DNA of 5,023 nt. Source: HGM12669 sp048527645. Lineage in GTDB: Bacteria; Bacillota; Clostridia; Oscillospirales; CAG-272. The stretch is from NCBI GenBank assembly GCA_048527645.1, contig DBGFNI010000168.1, forward strand, positions 1 through 5,023, read 5' to 3'. Below, piece by piece: positions 1 through 5,023 of the stretch. A model generated the notes under the pieces. That model was not told the origin of the DNA, ran no database searches, and saw nothing but the letters and a program-made list of their open reading frames with translations. Position numbers and translations under genes: made by a program. The first letter of the stretch is position 1. Every line of letters starts with the position of its first letter.

Positions 1-56
1 TTGTCAATATAATTTGTTCGATTTTTCTTTCAATTATCGTTGTGTTTTTCATCATA

Positions 57-89
57 TTTTGTCGAATTTGAATAATTTTGTCGATTTTT
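57..89 (+). repeat. direct repeats TTTTGTCGA containing Spo0A-box-like sites
   Basis: TTTTGTCGA occurs at 57-65 and again at 76-84, exactly 19 bp apart. A related copy, TTTGTTCGATTTTT, lies at 13-26. The first repeat contains TGTCGAA (60-66), identical to the published Spo0A box core; the second gives TGTCGAT (79-85, one mismatch). Two further one-mismatch sites lie downstream: TGTCGCA at 143-149 and GGTCGAA at 179-185. The repeats are seen directly. Calling them Spo0A sites is inference, because seven-base motifs do turn up by chance. Confidence 0.4.
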
Positions 90-107
90 GAGATCAGTTC
101 AATCGCA

Positions 108-136
108 ATTATAAAAAGCGGAAATTCTCGTGAGAA
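108..136 (-). promoter_or_regulatory. possible leftward promoter overlapped by a dyad
   Basis: Read on the minus strand, 113-108 is a perfect TATAAT. A 17-bp spacer separates it from TTCTCA (136-131), which matches four of six bases of the -35 consensus. The dyad TTCTC-gt-GAGAA (125-136) covers this -35 region and has extra symmetric A/T pairs outside it, so it could be an operator. A transcript would start near 101 and run off the left edge towards a gene outside the window. AT-rich DNA easily produces -10-like hexamers, so this is weak. Confidence 0.25.
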
Positions 137-237
137 ATTTAATGTCGCAAATGTAAAAAAATGTCAAGCGTAACAATCGGTCGAATGTAATCGCAGAATT
201 GCAGTTTTGGAATTTTTTGCCCGAAACAGCGGCTGTG

Positions 238-266
238 TTGCAATATTATTGTTTTCATGCTATAAT
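238..266 (+). promoter_or_regulatory. SigA-type promoter of dxs (extended -10)
   Basis: The -35 is TTGCAA at 238-243, followed by a 17-bp spacer and a perfect TATAAT at 261-266. The -10 is preceded by TG at 258-259 (TGcTATAAT, an extended -10). Transcription should begin near 273, leaving a leader of about 105 nt. This also settles the dxs start: upstream in-frame starts such as the TTG at 207 lie before or within the promoter and cannot be used on this transcript. Confidence 0.8.
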
Positions 267-282
267 AATGTCGGTATCGGCC

Positions 283-341
283 GTGCCGCATCGGCACACA
301 GCGCCCCAGCCCTGCTTAAAACAGAAAAATTGATAAGCAGG
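283..341 (+). other. two stem-loops in the dxs 5' leader
   Basis: The leader contains GTGCCG-cat-CGGCAC (283-297), a 6-bp stem with a three-base loop. It is followed by CCTGCTTA (311-318) pairing perfectly with TAAGCAGG (334-341) across a 15-base loop. Neither stem is followed by a U-run, so they do not look like a terminator. I see no TPP riboswitch core, although dxs supplies a thiamine precursor. They may stabilise the transcript or have a regulatory role. Confidence 0.4.
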
Positions 342-362
342 CATAATTATGTGACATATAAT

Positions 363-368
363 AAAGGA
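363..368 (+). promoter_or_regulatory. ribosome binding site of dxs
   Basis: AAAGGA sits nine bases before the ATG at 378. It supports that ATG over the other in-frame starts upstream, and the resulting protein begins where typical Firmicutes DXS proteins begin. Confidence 0.75.
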
Positions 369-377
369 TATAACAGA

Positions 378-2261
378 ATGAGTAAAACCATATTGCAGCA
401 AATCAGCGGTCCGAGCGACCTCAAAGCGCTCCCGCCGGAACAGCTGCCGCAGCTCTTTGCAGAAATACGGGAAGAATTGATCGAAACCGTGACGAAAAAC
501 GGCGGGCACCTGGCGTCCAATCTCGGCGTGGTGGAGCTTACCGTGGCGATGCACCGCGTATTTGATTCTCCGCAGGATCATTTTATTTTTGATGTCGGGC
601 ATCAAAGCTATGTACACAAGCTGCTCACCGGCAGACAGGAGCGCTTTTCCACCCTGCGCCAGCCGGGGGGACTGAGCGGCTTTACCAAGCGCTGTGAGAG
701 CGAGCACGATCCCTTCGGCTGCGGCCACAGCAGCACCTCTCTTTCCGCCGGAATCGGATTTGCCTATGCCGACCGTGCGCGCGGCGCGAACAACAAGACC
801 GTCGTGGTGATCGGAGACGGCGCCTTTACCGGCGGCATGATCCATGAAGCACTGAACAACGTCAGCCGCAATCTGCCGCTGGTCATTATCTTAAATGAAA
901 ATGAGATGTCCATTTCTCCGACAACCGGAGAATTCCGCGAGCATCTTTCCAAGATCCGTTCCAGCGCCTCCTATTTCAATGCCAAGCAACGCACAACAAG
1001 CATTTTGCAGCACATTCCGCTCGTCGGCGCGCCGCTCTTTCGCGGGACGCATGCGCTCAAGCGCTCACTGAAAAATTTGGTGTATCACTCCAATTATTTT
1101 GAAGATCTCGGCATACGCTATTTCGGACCGGTTGACGGAACCGATTATGACCGGCTGGAGCTGTTGCTCACCGAAGCAAAAAAATCCAACCGATGTGCAC
1201 TGGTTCATGTCCTCACCAAAAAGGGTTCCGGTTATGCGCCCGCGGAGCAGGACCCCGGGCTTTACCACGCGCTTCCGCCGGAGATTTATTATCACAATCC
1301 GCCAAAAGGCTCTCATTCTGCTGCCGGCGGCTTTTCCGCGCTGTTCGGAAAAGCAATGGGACACATCATGGAGCGTGACATGTCGGTGGTCGCCATCACC
1401 GCTGCCATGGCGGACGGAACAGGACTGGCAGAGGTGCAAAAGCGTTTTCCGAGCCGCGTTGTGGATGTTGGCATTGCAGAAGAACACGCGCTGACCTTCG
1501 CAGCAGGACTGCGTGCGGCCGGGATGAAGCCGGTATTTGCAGTATATTCCTCCTTTTTGCAGCGCGGATACGACAATCTGATTCATGACATCGCCCTGCA
1601 AAATCTGCCCGTAACGGTCTGCATTGATCGCTGCGGTCTCAACGCAGGCGACGGCGTCACCCATCACGGTATTTTTGACGTCTCGATGCTGATACCCATG
1701 CCGAACATGGCATTGTACGCGCCGATCTCCGGCGAGATGCTGACTGCTCAGCTGACCCGCTCCCTCACCGCCGCACAGCCGACCGCGATACGTTACAGCA
1801 AAAGCGGTCCCTCCCCAGCGCTGATTGACCGTTTTTACGCAGGTGCGGACCCCCTGCAAACTGTAAAATGCTGGGGCGATGCAGATGCGGAGATTGCGAT
1901 CATCACCTACGGCGAGATTGCTTCTCAGGCACTCTCTGCCGCCGAGCAGCTGCAAAGCGCCAAGCGGCGCTGCTGTGTGATTCTTCTGGAGCAGCTTTTG
2001 CCGTTGGGGGATGTCATCGGACAGGTGCTGCCCTTTCTGCCTGCCGAGCTGCGTCAGATCATCTGTCTGGAAGAGGGCGTGATGGGGGGCGGATATTTTG
2101 TAAATTTCTGCGAAGAACTCTCACACAGGCGCGCAATCCCGCGTCACACCGTGCTGGCGATCCGCGATCCGTTCGCGCCGAGCGAAGCGGGCAAGACGCT
2201 CTTGCAGCAGCATCAGATCGACGCCGCGGCTGTCATACGCGCCGCAACGGATCATGCATAA
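378..2261 (+). CDS. dxs: 1-deoxy-D-xylulose-5-phosphate synthase
   Basis: This cytosolic TPP enzyme condenses pyruvate with glyceraldehyde 3-phosphate to DXP, the first step of the MEP isoprenoid pathway and a precursor of thiamine and pyridoxal phosphate. The product is 627 residues, normal for DXS. The N-terminal TPP domain has GGHLASNLG (42-50, His44), DVGHQSY (72-78), GHSSTS (116-121), the TPP motif GDG (146-148) to NEN (173-175), and GPVDG (250-254). The pyrimidine domain has AEEH with the catalytic Glu368, then IDR (416-418), DG (425-426) and THHG (428-431). A transketolase C-terminal domain follows from about residue 500. Two places are unusual: the RYPRG motif that binds substrate phosphate reads RYSKS (472-476), replacing Arg with Lys475, and the usual RFxKPLD of the C-terminal domain is replaced by LEQLLPLGD (537-545). 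The start is fixed by AAAGGA and the promoter. It may be a second, divergent DXS copy, since dxs in Clostridia often lies next to xseB/ispA and that context is absent downstream. Confidence 0.95.
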   Translation: MSKTILQQISGPSDLKALPPEQLPQLFAEIREELIETVTKNGGHLASNLGVVELTVAMHRVFDSPQDHFIFDVGHQSYVHKLLTGRQERFSTLRQPGGLSGFTKRCESEHDPFGCGHSSTSLSAGIGFAYADRARGANNKTVVVIGDGAFTGGMIHEALNNVSRNLPLVIILNENEMSISPTTGEFREHLSKIRSSASYFNAKQRTTSILQHIPLVGAPLFRGTHALKRSLKNLVYHSNYFEDLGIRYFGPVDGTDYDRLELLLTEAKKSNRCALVHVLTKKGSGYAPAEQDPGLYHALPPEIYYHNPPKGSHSAAGGFSALFGKAMGHIMERDMSVVAITAAMADGTGLAEVQKRFPSRVVDVGIAEEHALTFAAGLRAAGMKPVFAVYSSFLQRGYDNLIHDIALQNLPVTVCIDRCGLNAGDGVTHHGIFDVSMLIPMPNMALYAPISGEMLTAQLTRSLTAAQPTAIRYSKSGPSPALIDRFYAGADPLQTVKCWGDADAEIAIITYGEIASQALSAAEQLQSAKRRCCVILLEQLLPLGDVIGQVLPFLPAELRQIICLEEGVMGGGYFVNFCEELSHRRAIPRHTVLAIRDPFAPSEAGKTLLQQHQIDAAAVIRAATDHA

Positions 2262-2276
2262 TCACAAAAGAACATA

Positions 2277-2318
2277 AAAGCATCACCCTCCGGTTATACT
2301 ACCGGGGGGTGATGCTTT
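2277..2318 (+). promoter_or_regulatory. 18-bp stem-loop masking the DUF421 ribosome binding site
   Basis: Bases 2277-2294 pair with 2301-2318 in an unbroken 18-bp stem with a single G-U pair (2289-2306) and a six-base loop (2295-2300). The base of the stem is A-rich on the left and ends CTTT on the right, so it resembles a bidirectional terminator. However, only three Ts follow before GATTACG. The right arm contains the Shine-Dalgarno sequence GGGGGGTGAT (2304-2313) and the first two bases of the TTG start. It could be a partial terminator, a translational lock, or both. Confidence 0.75.
2304..2313 (+). promoter_or_regulatory. ribosome binding site of the DUF421 gene
   Basis: GGGGGGTGAT closely matches the anti-16S complement AGGAGGTGAT. 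Its GGGGG core ends seven bases before TTG at 2317, an ideal distance. The in-frame ATG at 2326 would be 16 bases away, too far. The site therefore favours the TTG start. The whole site is base-paired in the 2277-2318 stem. Confidence 0.65.
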
Positions 2319-3000
2319 GATTACGATGGTTTTGCGGACCGTTCTGGTCTACCTGTTTTTGATTATCGCGATCCGCTTGATGGGAAAACGGCAAATCGGC
2401 GAGCTTCAGCTCTCCGAGCTGGTGATCACACTGCTGCTTTCAGAGCTTGCCGCGCATCCGATCACCGATCCGGAAATTCCGCTTTGCAACGGTATTTTCC
2501 CGATCCTGATCCTGCTGTCCGCCGAAATTCTTTTGTCCTTCTGCACCACCAAGCTGCCATTTTTGAAAAAACTGCTCAACGGCAGTCCCAGTCTCCTGAT
2601 TCACCGCGGGCAAATTGACGCAAAGGAATTCCGCCGCGCCCGGCTCAGCATTGAGGAAATGATCGCGGAGCTGCGGCGGCAGGGCTTTGGCAGTCCGGAG
2701 GAAATCAATTATGCCGTATTAGAGGAAAACGGCAAAATTTCCCTGATTCCGAAAGCAGAGCACGCGCCCGTGAAAACCGGCGATCTGAATCTGCAAGCTG
2801 CGGACGGCGGCATAGCGCACCTTTTGATTTCAGACGGTCATTTTAACCGATACAACATGGATTACACCGGATGGGACAAAAAGAAAATCCGAAGTATGCT
2901 GCAACGCAGAGGTTTTCGCTCGGAAAAAGATATTTTTATCATGACCGTCGATGACAGCGAACAGGTATTTATCGTGGAAAGGAAGAAACGCAAAGCATGA
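2317..3000 (+). CDS. DUF421 (YetF-like) membrane protein
   Basis: This is a 227-residue integral membrane protein of the DUF421 family (B. subtilis YetF type), whose biochemical role is unknown. It has three hydrophobic segments (about 4-20, 34-47 and 58-78). The conserved LMGKRQIGEL follows the first (21-30), and the second carries LSELVITLLLSELA (32-45). The cytoplasmic part contains NGSPSLLIHRGQID (88-101) and YAVLEENGKISLIPK (132-146), both family hallmarks, then a basic tail. Length is normal. Initiation is probably at TTG, as judged by the Shine-Dalgarno spacing; ATG at 2326 would cost only three residues. It follows dxs after 55 bp with no promoter I can see, so it probably depends on read-through from dxs. 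It overlaps the next gene by four bases. From family knowledge, some Bacillus DUF421 proteins are located in the spore inner membrane; a spore role here is only inference. Confidence 0.88.
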   Translation: MITMVLRTVLVYLFLIIAIRLMGKRQIGELQLSELVITLLLSELAAHPITDPEIPLCNGIFPILILLSAEILLSFCTTKLPFLKKLLNGSPSLLIHRGQIDAKEFRRARLSIEEMIAELRRQGFGSPEEINYAVLEENGKISLIPKAEHAPVKTGDLNLQAADGGIAHLLISDGHFNRYNMDYTGWDKKKIRSMLQRRGFRSEKDIFIMTVDDSEQVFIVERKKRKA

Positions 3001-3386
3001 AATCCGTCATCATCGCCATCGTGCTGATGGCAGTTGTGTTCGGCTGTGTGGGAATCAACACGGCATATTTTGAAAAAAGCACCGATGAGCTGATCGAAAA
3101 ACTGGAGCAACTGCCCCGGCAGCTCCCGAAAAACAGCGATCATGCGCAAAGCGCCATGCAAAAAAAGATCGACGCGCTGGAAGATTGCTGGAACAAGCAA
3201 ATCATGCGCATGACCTATACCGTCAGCTATGCACAGCTCAACCGCGCGGACAGTGCGATCAACACACTTTTCATCGCGTTCTACAGCGAAAATGAAGAGG
3301 ACTATGCCATTGCGCGCCGGGAGGCGATCGACGCGGTGCAGCGCCTGCGGCAACTACAGACCTTTCACATTTCATCTATCATATAA
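2997..3386 (+). CDS. DUF4363 family protein, partner of DUF421
   Basis: This is a small protein of 129 residues. An N-terminal hydrophobic segment (about 3-20, VIIAIVLMAVVFGCVGI) is a membrane anchor or uncleaved signal. It is followed by a soluble, strongly helical region with WNKQIMRMTYTVSYAQL (65-81) and alternating charged residues to the end. This layout fits the DUF4363 family, which in Clostridia is commonly encoded directly after DUF421; the assignment rests on layout and context more than on a sharp motif. The start ATG overlaps the DUF421 stop as ATGA, implying translational coupling and probably fixed stoichiometry. AAAGGAAG (2978-2985) lies somewhat far upstream (11 bases) but can serve as its binding site. 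The most likely role is a partner or accessory of the DUF421 protein at the membrane; no enzymatic function is evident. No U-rich terminator hairpin follows it. Confidence 0.75.
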   Translation: MKSVIIAIVLMAVVFGCVGINTAYFEKSTDELIEKLEQLPRQLPKNSDHAQSAMQKKIDALEDCWNKQIMRMTYTVSYAQLNRADSAINTLFIAFYSENEEDYAIARREAIDAVQRLRQLQTFHISSII

Positions 3387-3603
3387 AAATATTCAGCGAT
3401 ATTGCATGTTATCGTGTCGCGCGGTCGGCAAGCGTTCCACGCACGGGGAGATTTCCCGCTCTATTGAAAGAAAGCGCAGTTGTCGCCCCATCTCCCGTGT
3501 CAGGCACGCCCTGCAGGCGGTATTGGAAATGCGCCGGACAATATCGGCACGACCGACGCAGCGCAGCAAGCCTTCTCTGACAATCTGCTTTGACCAAATG
3601 CAC
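3387..3603. other. GC-rich intergenic region with nested inverted repeats
   Basis: There is no convincing gene here, yet the DNA is GC-rich, unlike the AT-rich spacer before dxs. Several pairings can be drawn. CGGTCG (3422-3427) pairs with CGACCG (3550-3555) as an outer stem. CACGGGGAGAT (3442-3452) pairs with ATCTCCCGTG (3490-3499) with one bulge. CAGG (3501-3504) pairs with CCTG (3510-3513). GGCGGTATTG (3516-3525) pairs with CAATATCGGC (3539-3548) with one mismatch. A competing local hairpin, CGGGGA-gat-TTCCCG (3444-3458), uses the same bases as the second stem. This could be a structured RNA. Alternatively, the + frame ending at a TGA at 3591-3593 reads NIGTTDAAQQAFSDNLL, which looks protein-like, so a gene remnant is possible. 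No promoter or start supports either. Confidence 0.4.
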
Positions 3604-3632
3604 TTGCAATTTTGTAAGAAATTTGATACAAT
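3604..3632 (+). promoter_or_regulatory. SigA-type promoter of the GHL10 lipoprotein gene
   Basis: TTGCAA (3604-3609), a 17-bp spacer and TACAAT (3627-3632), with TG at 3624-3625 giving an extended -10. The design matches the dxs promoter, with the same -35 and spacer length. Transcription should start near 3639, giving a leader of roughly 23 nt, so this gene is its own transcription unit. Confidence 0.78.
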
Positions 3633-3647
3633 AGTATTATTAAAAGC

Positions 3648-3654
3648 AGGGGGG
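3648..3654 (+). promoter_or_regulatory. ribosome binding site of the GHL10 gene
   Basis: AGGGGGG ends seven bases before the first of two tandem ATG codons (3662 and 3665), favouring 3662. The neighbouring ATG would shorten the protein by one residue only. Confidence 0.75.
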
Positions 3655-3661
3655 AAAACGC

Positions 3662-4987
3662 ATGATGCAAAACCGCAGATTCAGAAATATACGCACGCAG
3701 CAGATTGCGCTGCTGCTTCTGATCTTTTTCATACTATTTGCGCTTCCCTCCTGCGTCGGGCGGCAAGACGGCGCCCCCGCCTCCCGGCAAGAGAACACGC
3801 AAGACGCGGCGGCGCGTCAAGATCAGCCGCTTTCTCCGCCTGTTGCGGAGCTGCGGGGCGTGTGGATTGCCACAGTCGGCAATATTGACTACCCCTCCTC
3901 TCCCGATGCCTCTCCGCGGGAGAAAAAAAGCGAGCTGGACCGCATCGTCAGCAACTGCGCGCAGTGGGGATTGAATGCAATTTTCTTTCAGGTGCGTCCC
4001 TGCGCCGACGCGTTTTACGATTCTGATTATTTCCCGGTTTCCCGCTTTTTTCAAAGCGACGGCGGCGCCCTTGATTTTGACCCGCTGCAATATCTGATCC
4101 GCGCGGCGGCCGCACAGCAAATCGACGTATACGCCTGGGTCAACCCGATGCGCGTGACCTACGGCAGCAGCAGCTATGACGCGCTTCCCGCCTCTCATGT
4201 CGCAAAGCAAAATCCGGATTGGGTCGTTACATACGCGTCCAACGCATATTTTGATCCGGGACTGCCGGAGGTTCGCGCTTATATCGCGCAGGGTGTGGCG
4301 GAAATTGCCGCACGCTACGATGTGAAGGGGATTGTTTTCGATGACTATTTCTACCCTTATCCGGTCTATGACGAATACGGGCAGGCCATGACCTTTGATG
4401 ACAGCGCATCCTTCCGCGCAAGCAAAAACGGGATGGATTTGGATGACTGGCGAAGAGGCAATGTCAACACCCTTGTAAAAACCTGCTATGAGGCAGTTAA
4501 GGACGCCGATACGGACTGTGTCTTCGGTATTTCCCCGTTCGGAATCTGGAAAAACAATGACGGCACGGGCAACGGCAGCGACACAAACGGTCTGGAGGCA
4601 TACCACGCGCTGTACTGCGATGCAACGGCATGGGCGCGGGGCGGATATGTGGACTTTATCGCGCCGCAGTTATACTGGACCTGCGACAGTGAGATCGCCT
4701 CCTTTCTCACTTTGGCAGAATGGTGGAACCGACAGCTGGCAGACAGCGGCGTCACGCTGTATATCTCCCACGGATTGTATCAATACGGCAACTGGCAAAC
4801 CGCCGGAGAAATCACCCGTCAAATCGCCGCCGCGCGCAGCAAAAGCGCTTTTCGCGGCAGCATCTTCTACGGCTACGGCGCGCTGGTACGCAATGACTTC
4901 GGCGCAGCGGATGAGCTATCTCAGCTGTATGCCAAAGCACTCTTTTATTCTGCCGACGCGCCGGAAAACGAAACACCTTCTGAATAA
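3662..4987 (+). CDS. GHL10-family (DUF187/COG1649) glycoside-hydrolase-like lipoprotein
   Basis: This is a 441-residue exported protein. A basic start (RRFRNIR), a hydrophobic core (about 15-28) and LPSC with Cys31 form a lipoprotein signal; Pro at -2 is not ideal. A Gln/Ala/Pro/Asp-rich linker (about 32-60) precedes the catalytic-type domain, which is a TIM-barrel fold in this family. Landmarks are ELRGVWIATVGNIDYPS (63-79), FFQVRP (108-113), YAWVNPMRV (157-165), the acidic GIVFDDYFYP (223-232, Asp227/Asp228), WRRGNVNTLV (263-272), FGISPFGIWKN (288-298), DFIAPQLYW (331-339) and YGYGALVRNDF (403-413). Relatives include B. subtilis YngK and E. coli DigH (YddW), the latter reported to cut denuded peptidoglycan glycan strands. 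A cell-wall glycan substrate is therefore likely, acting on the outer face of the membrane, but not shown here. The gene has its own promoter and is separate from the upstream operon. Confidence 0.9.
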   Translation: MMQNRRFRNIRTQQIALLLLIFFILFALPSCVGRQDGAPASRQENTQDAAARQDQPLSPPVAELRGVWIATVGNIDYPSSPDASPREKKSELDRIVSNCAQWGLNAIFFQVRPCADAFYDSDYFPVSRFFQSDGGALDFDPLQYLIRAAAAQQIDVYAWVNPMRVTYGSSSYDALPASHVAKQNPDWVVTYASNAYFDPGLPEVRAYIAQGVAEIAARYDVKGIVFDDYFYPYPVYDEYGQAMTFDDSASFRASKNGMDLDDWRRGNVNTLVKTCYEAVKDADTDCVFGISPFGIWKNNDGTGNGSDTNGLEAYHALYCDATAWARGGYVDFIAPQLYWTCDSEIASFLTLAEWWNRQLADSGVTLYISHGLYQYGNWQTAGEITRQIAAARSKSAFRGSIFYGYGALVRNDFGAADELSQLYAKALFYSADAPENETPSE

Positions 4988-5023
4988 AAAAAGAACATCC
5001 CGCACACGCTGCACGGCATGCGC
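4985..5023 (+). terminator. probable 5' half of a terminator, cut by the window edge
   Basis: Immediately after the stop codon comes an A-run, then AAGAACATCCCGC and a mixed stretch ending GCATGCGC. In a bidirectional intrinsic terminator this would be the left arm and loop, with the right arm and its T-run falling beyond 5023. Only the left side is visible, so the call rests on composition and position. Confidence 0.3.

Larger units (their letters stand above)
1..377. other. AT-rich upstream region and dxs leader, no confident gene
   Basis: This stretch before the dxs start holds no gene I can support. Positions 1-237 are strongly AT-rich, unlike the GC-rich coding DNA that follows. They contain repeated TTTTGTCGA-like motifs, a short dyad at 125-136 and a possible leftward promoter. 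Positions 238-266 are the dxs promoter and about 273-377 is its transcribed leader. On the minus strand an open frame begins with two adjacent ATG codons at 55-50 and runs off the left edge (18 codons). It has no recognisable Shine-Dalgarno sequence, so I do not call it. Confidence 0.7.

Noticed and set aside
357..362. Second TATAAT close to the dxs start
   Set aside because: No acceptable -35 at 16-18 bp (TTGATA at 330-335 is 21 bp away), and it abuts the ribosome binding site, so a transcript from it would lack a usable leader.
207..377. N-terminal extension of DXS from a TTG at 207
   Set aside because: The frame is open, but it begins upstream of the dxs promoter (238-266), adds 57 residues not found in DXS proteins, and lacks a ribosome binding site; ATG 378 has both a good site and the right family start.
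273..377. TPP riboswitch in the dxs leader
   Set aside because: dxs supplies a thiamine precursor, so it was considered, but the CUGAGA-type core and its partner helix are not present.
1065..1955. Long minus-strand open frame inside dxs (296 codons)
   Set aside because: Lies antisense to a strongly conserved enzyme, has low-complexity Cys/His/Arg-rich translation and no recognisable family; a typical shadow of GC-rich coding DNA.
3409..3609. Minus-strand 66-codon frame in the spacer
   Set aside because: Starts at a TTG inside the -35 of the GHL10 promoter with no Shine-Dalgarno sequence, and its translation matches nothing I recognise.
3229..3888. Plus-strand open frame spanning the DUF4363 end, the spacer and the lipoprotein start
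   Set aside because: Overlaps two real genes in another frame, crosses the 3604-3632 promoter, and gives an Arg/Ser-rich translation without domain features.
3734..4606. Long minus-strand open frame inside the GHL10 gene (290 codons)
   Set aside because: Antisense to all the conserved GHL10 motifs, no ribosome binding site or family resemblance.
1..5023. CRISPR arrays, insertion sequences, tRNA or rRNA genes
   Set aside because: No regularly spaced repeats, transposase motifs, terminal inverted repeats or tRNA/rRNA signatures were seen on either strand.

Overview
The window looks like chromosomal DNA from a low-redundancy Clostridia genome with moderately high G+C coding DNA, plausibly Oscillospirales/Ruminococcaceae. 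Three things point that way: a DUF421 membrane protein translationally coupled to a DUF4363 protein (a pairing typical of Clostridia), strong SigA-type promoters with extended -10 elements, and AGGGGG / GGGGGTGAT ribosome binding sites. The organism assignment is inference; no rRNA or other taxonomic marker is present. All four genes lie on the + strand.

Layout. Positions 1-237 are AT-rich and non-coding. They carry repeated TTTTGTCGA-type motifs, including one exact match to the Spo0A box TGTCGAA, and a small dyad that overlaps a possible leftward promoter. A very good promoter (TTGCAA, 17 bp, TGcTATAAT; 238-266) drives a roughly 105-nt leader with two stem-loops, then dxs (378-2261), encoding a 1-deoxy-D-xylulose-5-phosphate synthase. 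dxs feeds the MEP isoprenoid pathway and supplies the precursor of thiamine and pyridoxal phosphate. It has all the TPP-binding and catalytic landmarks, but its substrate-arginine and C-terminal motifs are divergent, so it may be a paralogue of a housekeeping copy.

Between dxs and the next gene is an 18-bp stem-loop (2277-2318). Its 3' arm is itself the Shine-Dalgarno sequence and the start of the TTG initiation codon of the DUF421 gene (2317-3000). That gene overlaps the DUF4363 gene (2997-3386) by ATGA, so the pair is probably co-translated. This hairpin is the most striking element in the window: it would hide the DUF421 ribosome binding site unless opened.

Positions 3387-3603 hold no convincing gene, but they are GC-rich and contain several nested inverted repeats. 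They may be a structured RNA or a gene remnant. A second promoter of the same design (3604-3632) drives a gene for a secreted GHL10-family (DUF187/COG1649) glycoside-hydrolase-like lipoprotein (3662-4987). The last 36 bases look like the 5' half of a terminator cut by the window edge.

Functionally the genes cover isoprenoid precursor synthesis, a membrane DUF421 module and a probable cell-wall hydrolase. A sporulation or envelope link is suggested by the possible 0A boxes and by what is known of some Bacillus DUF421 proteins, but it is not proven here. The genes themselves are ordinary; the interest lies in the regulatory DNA around them.
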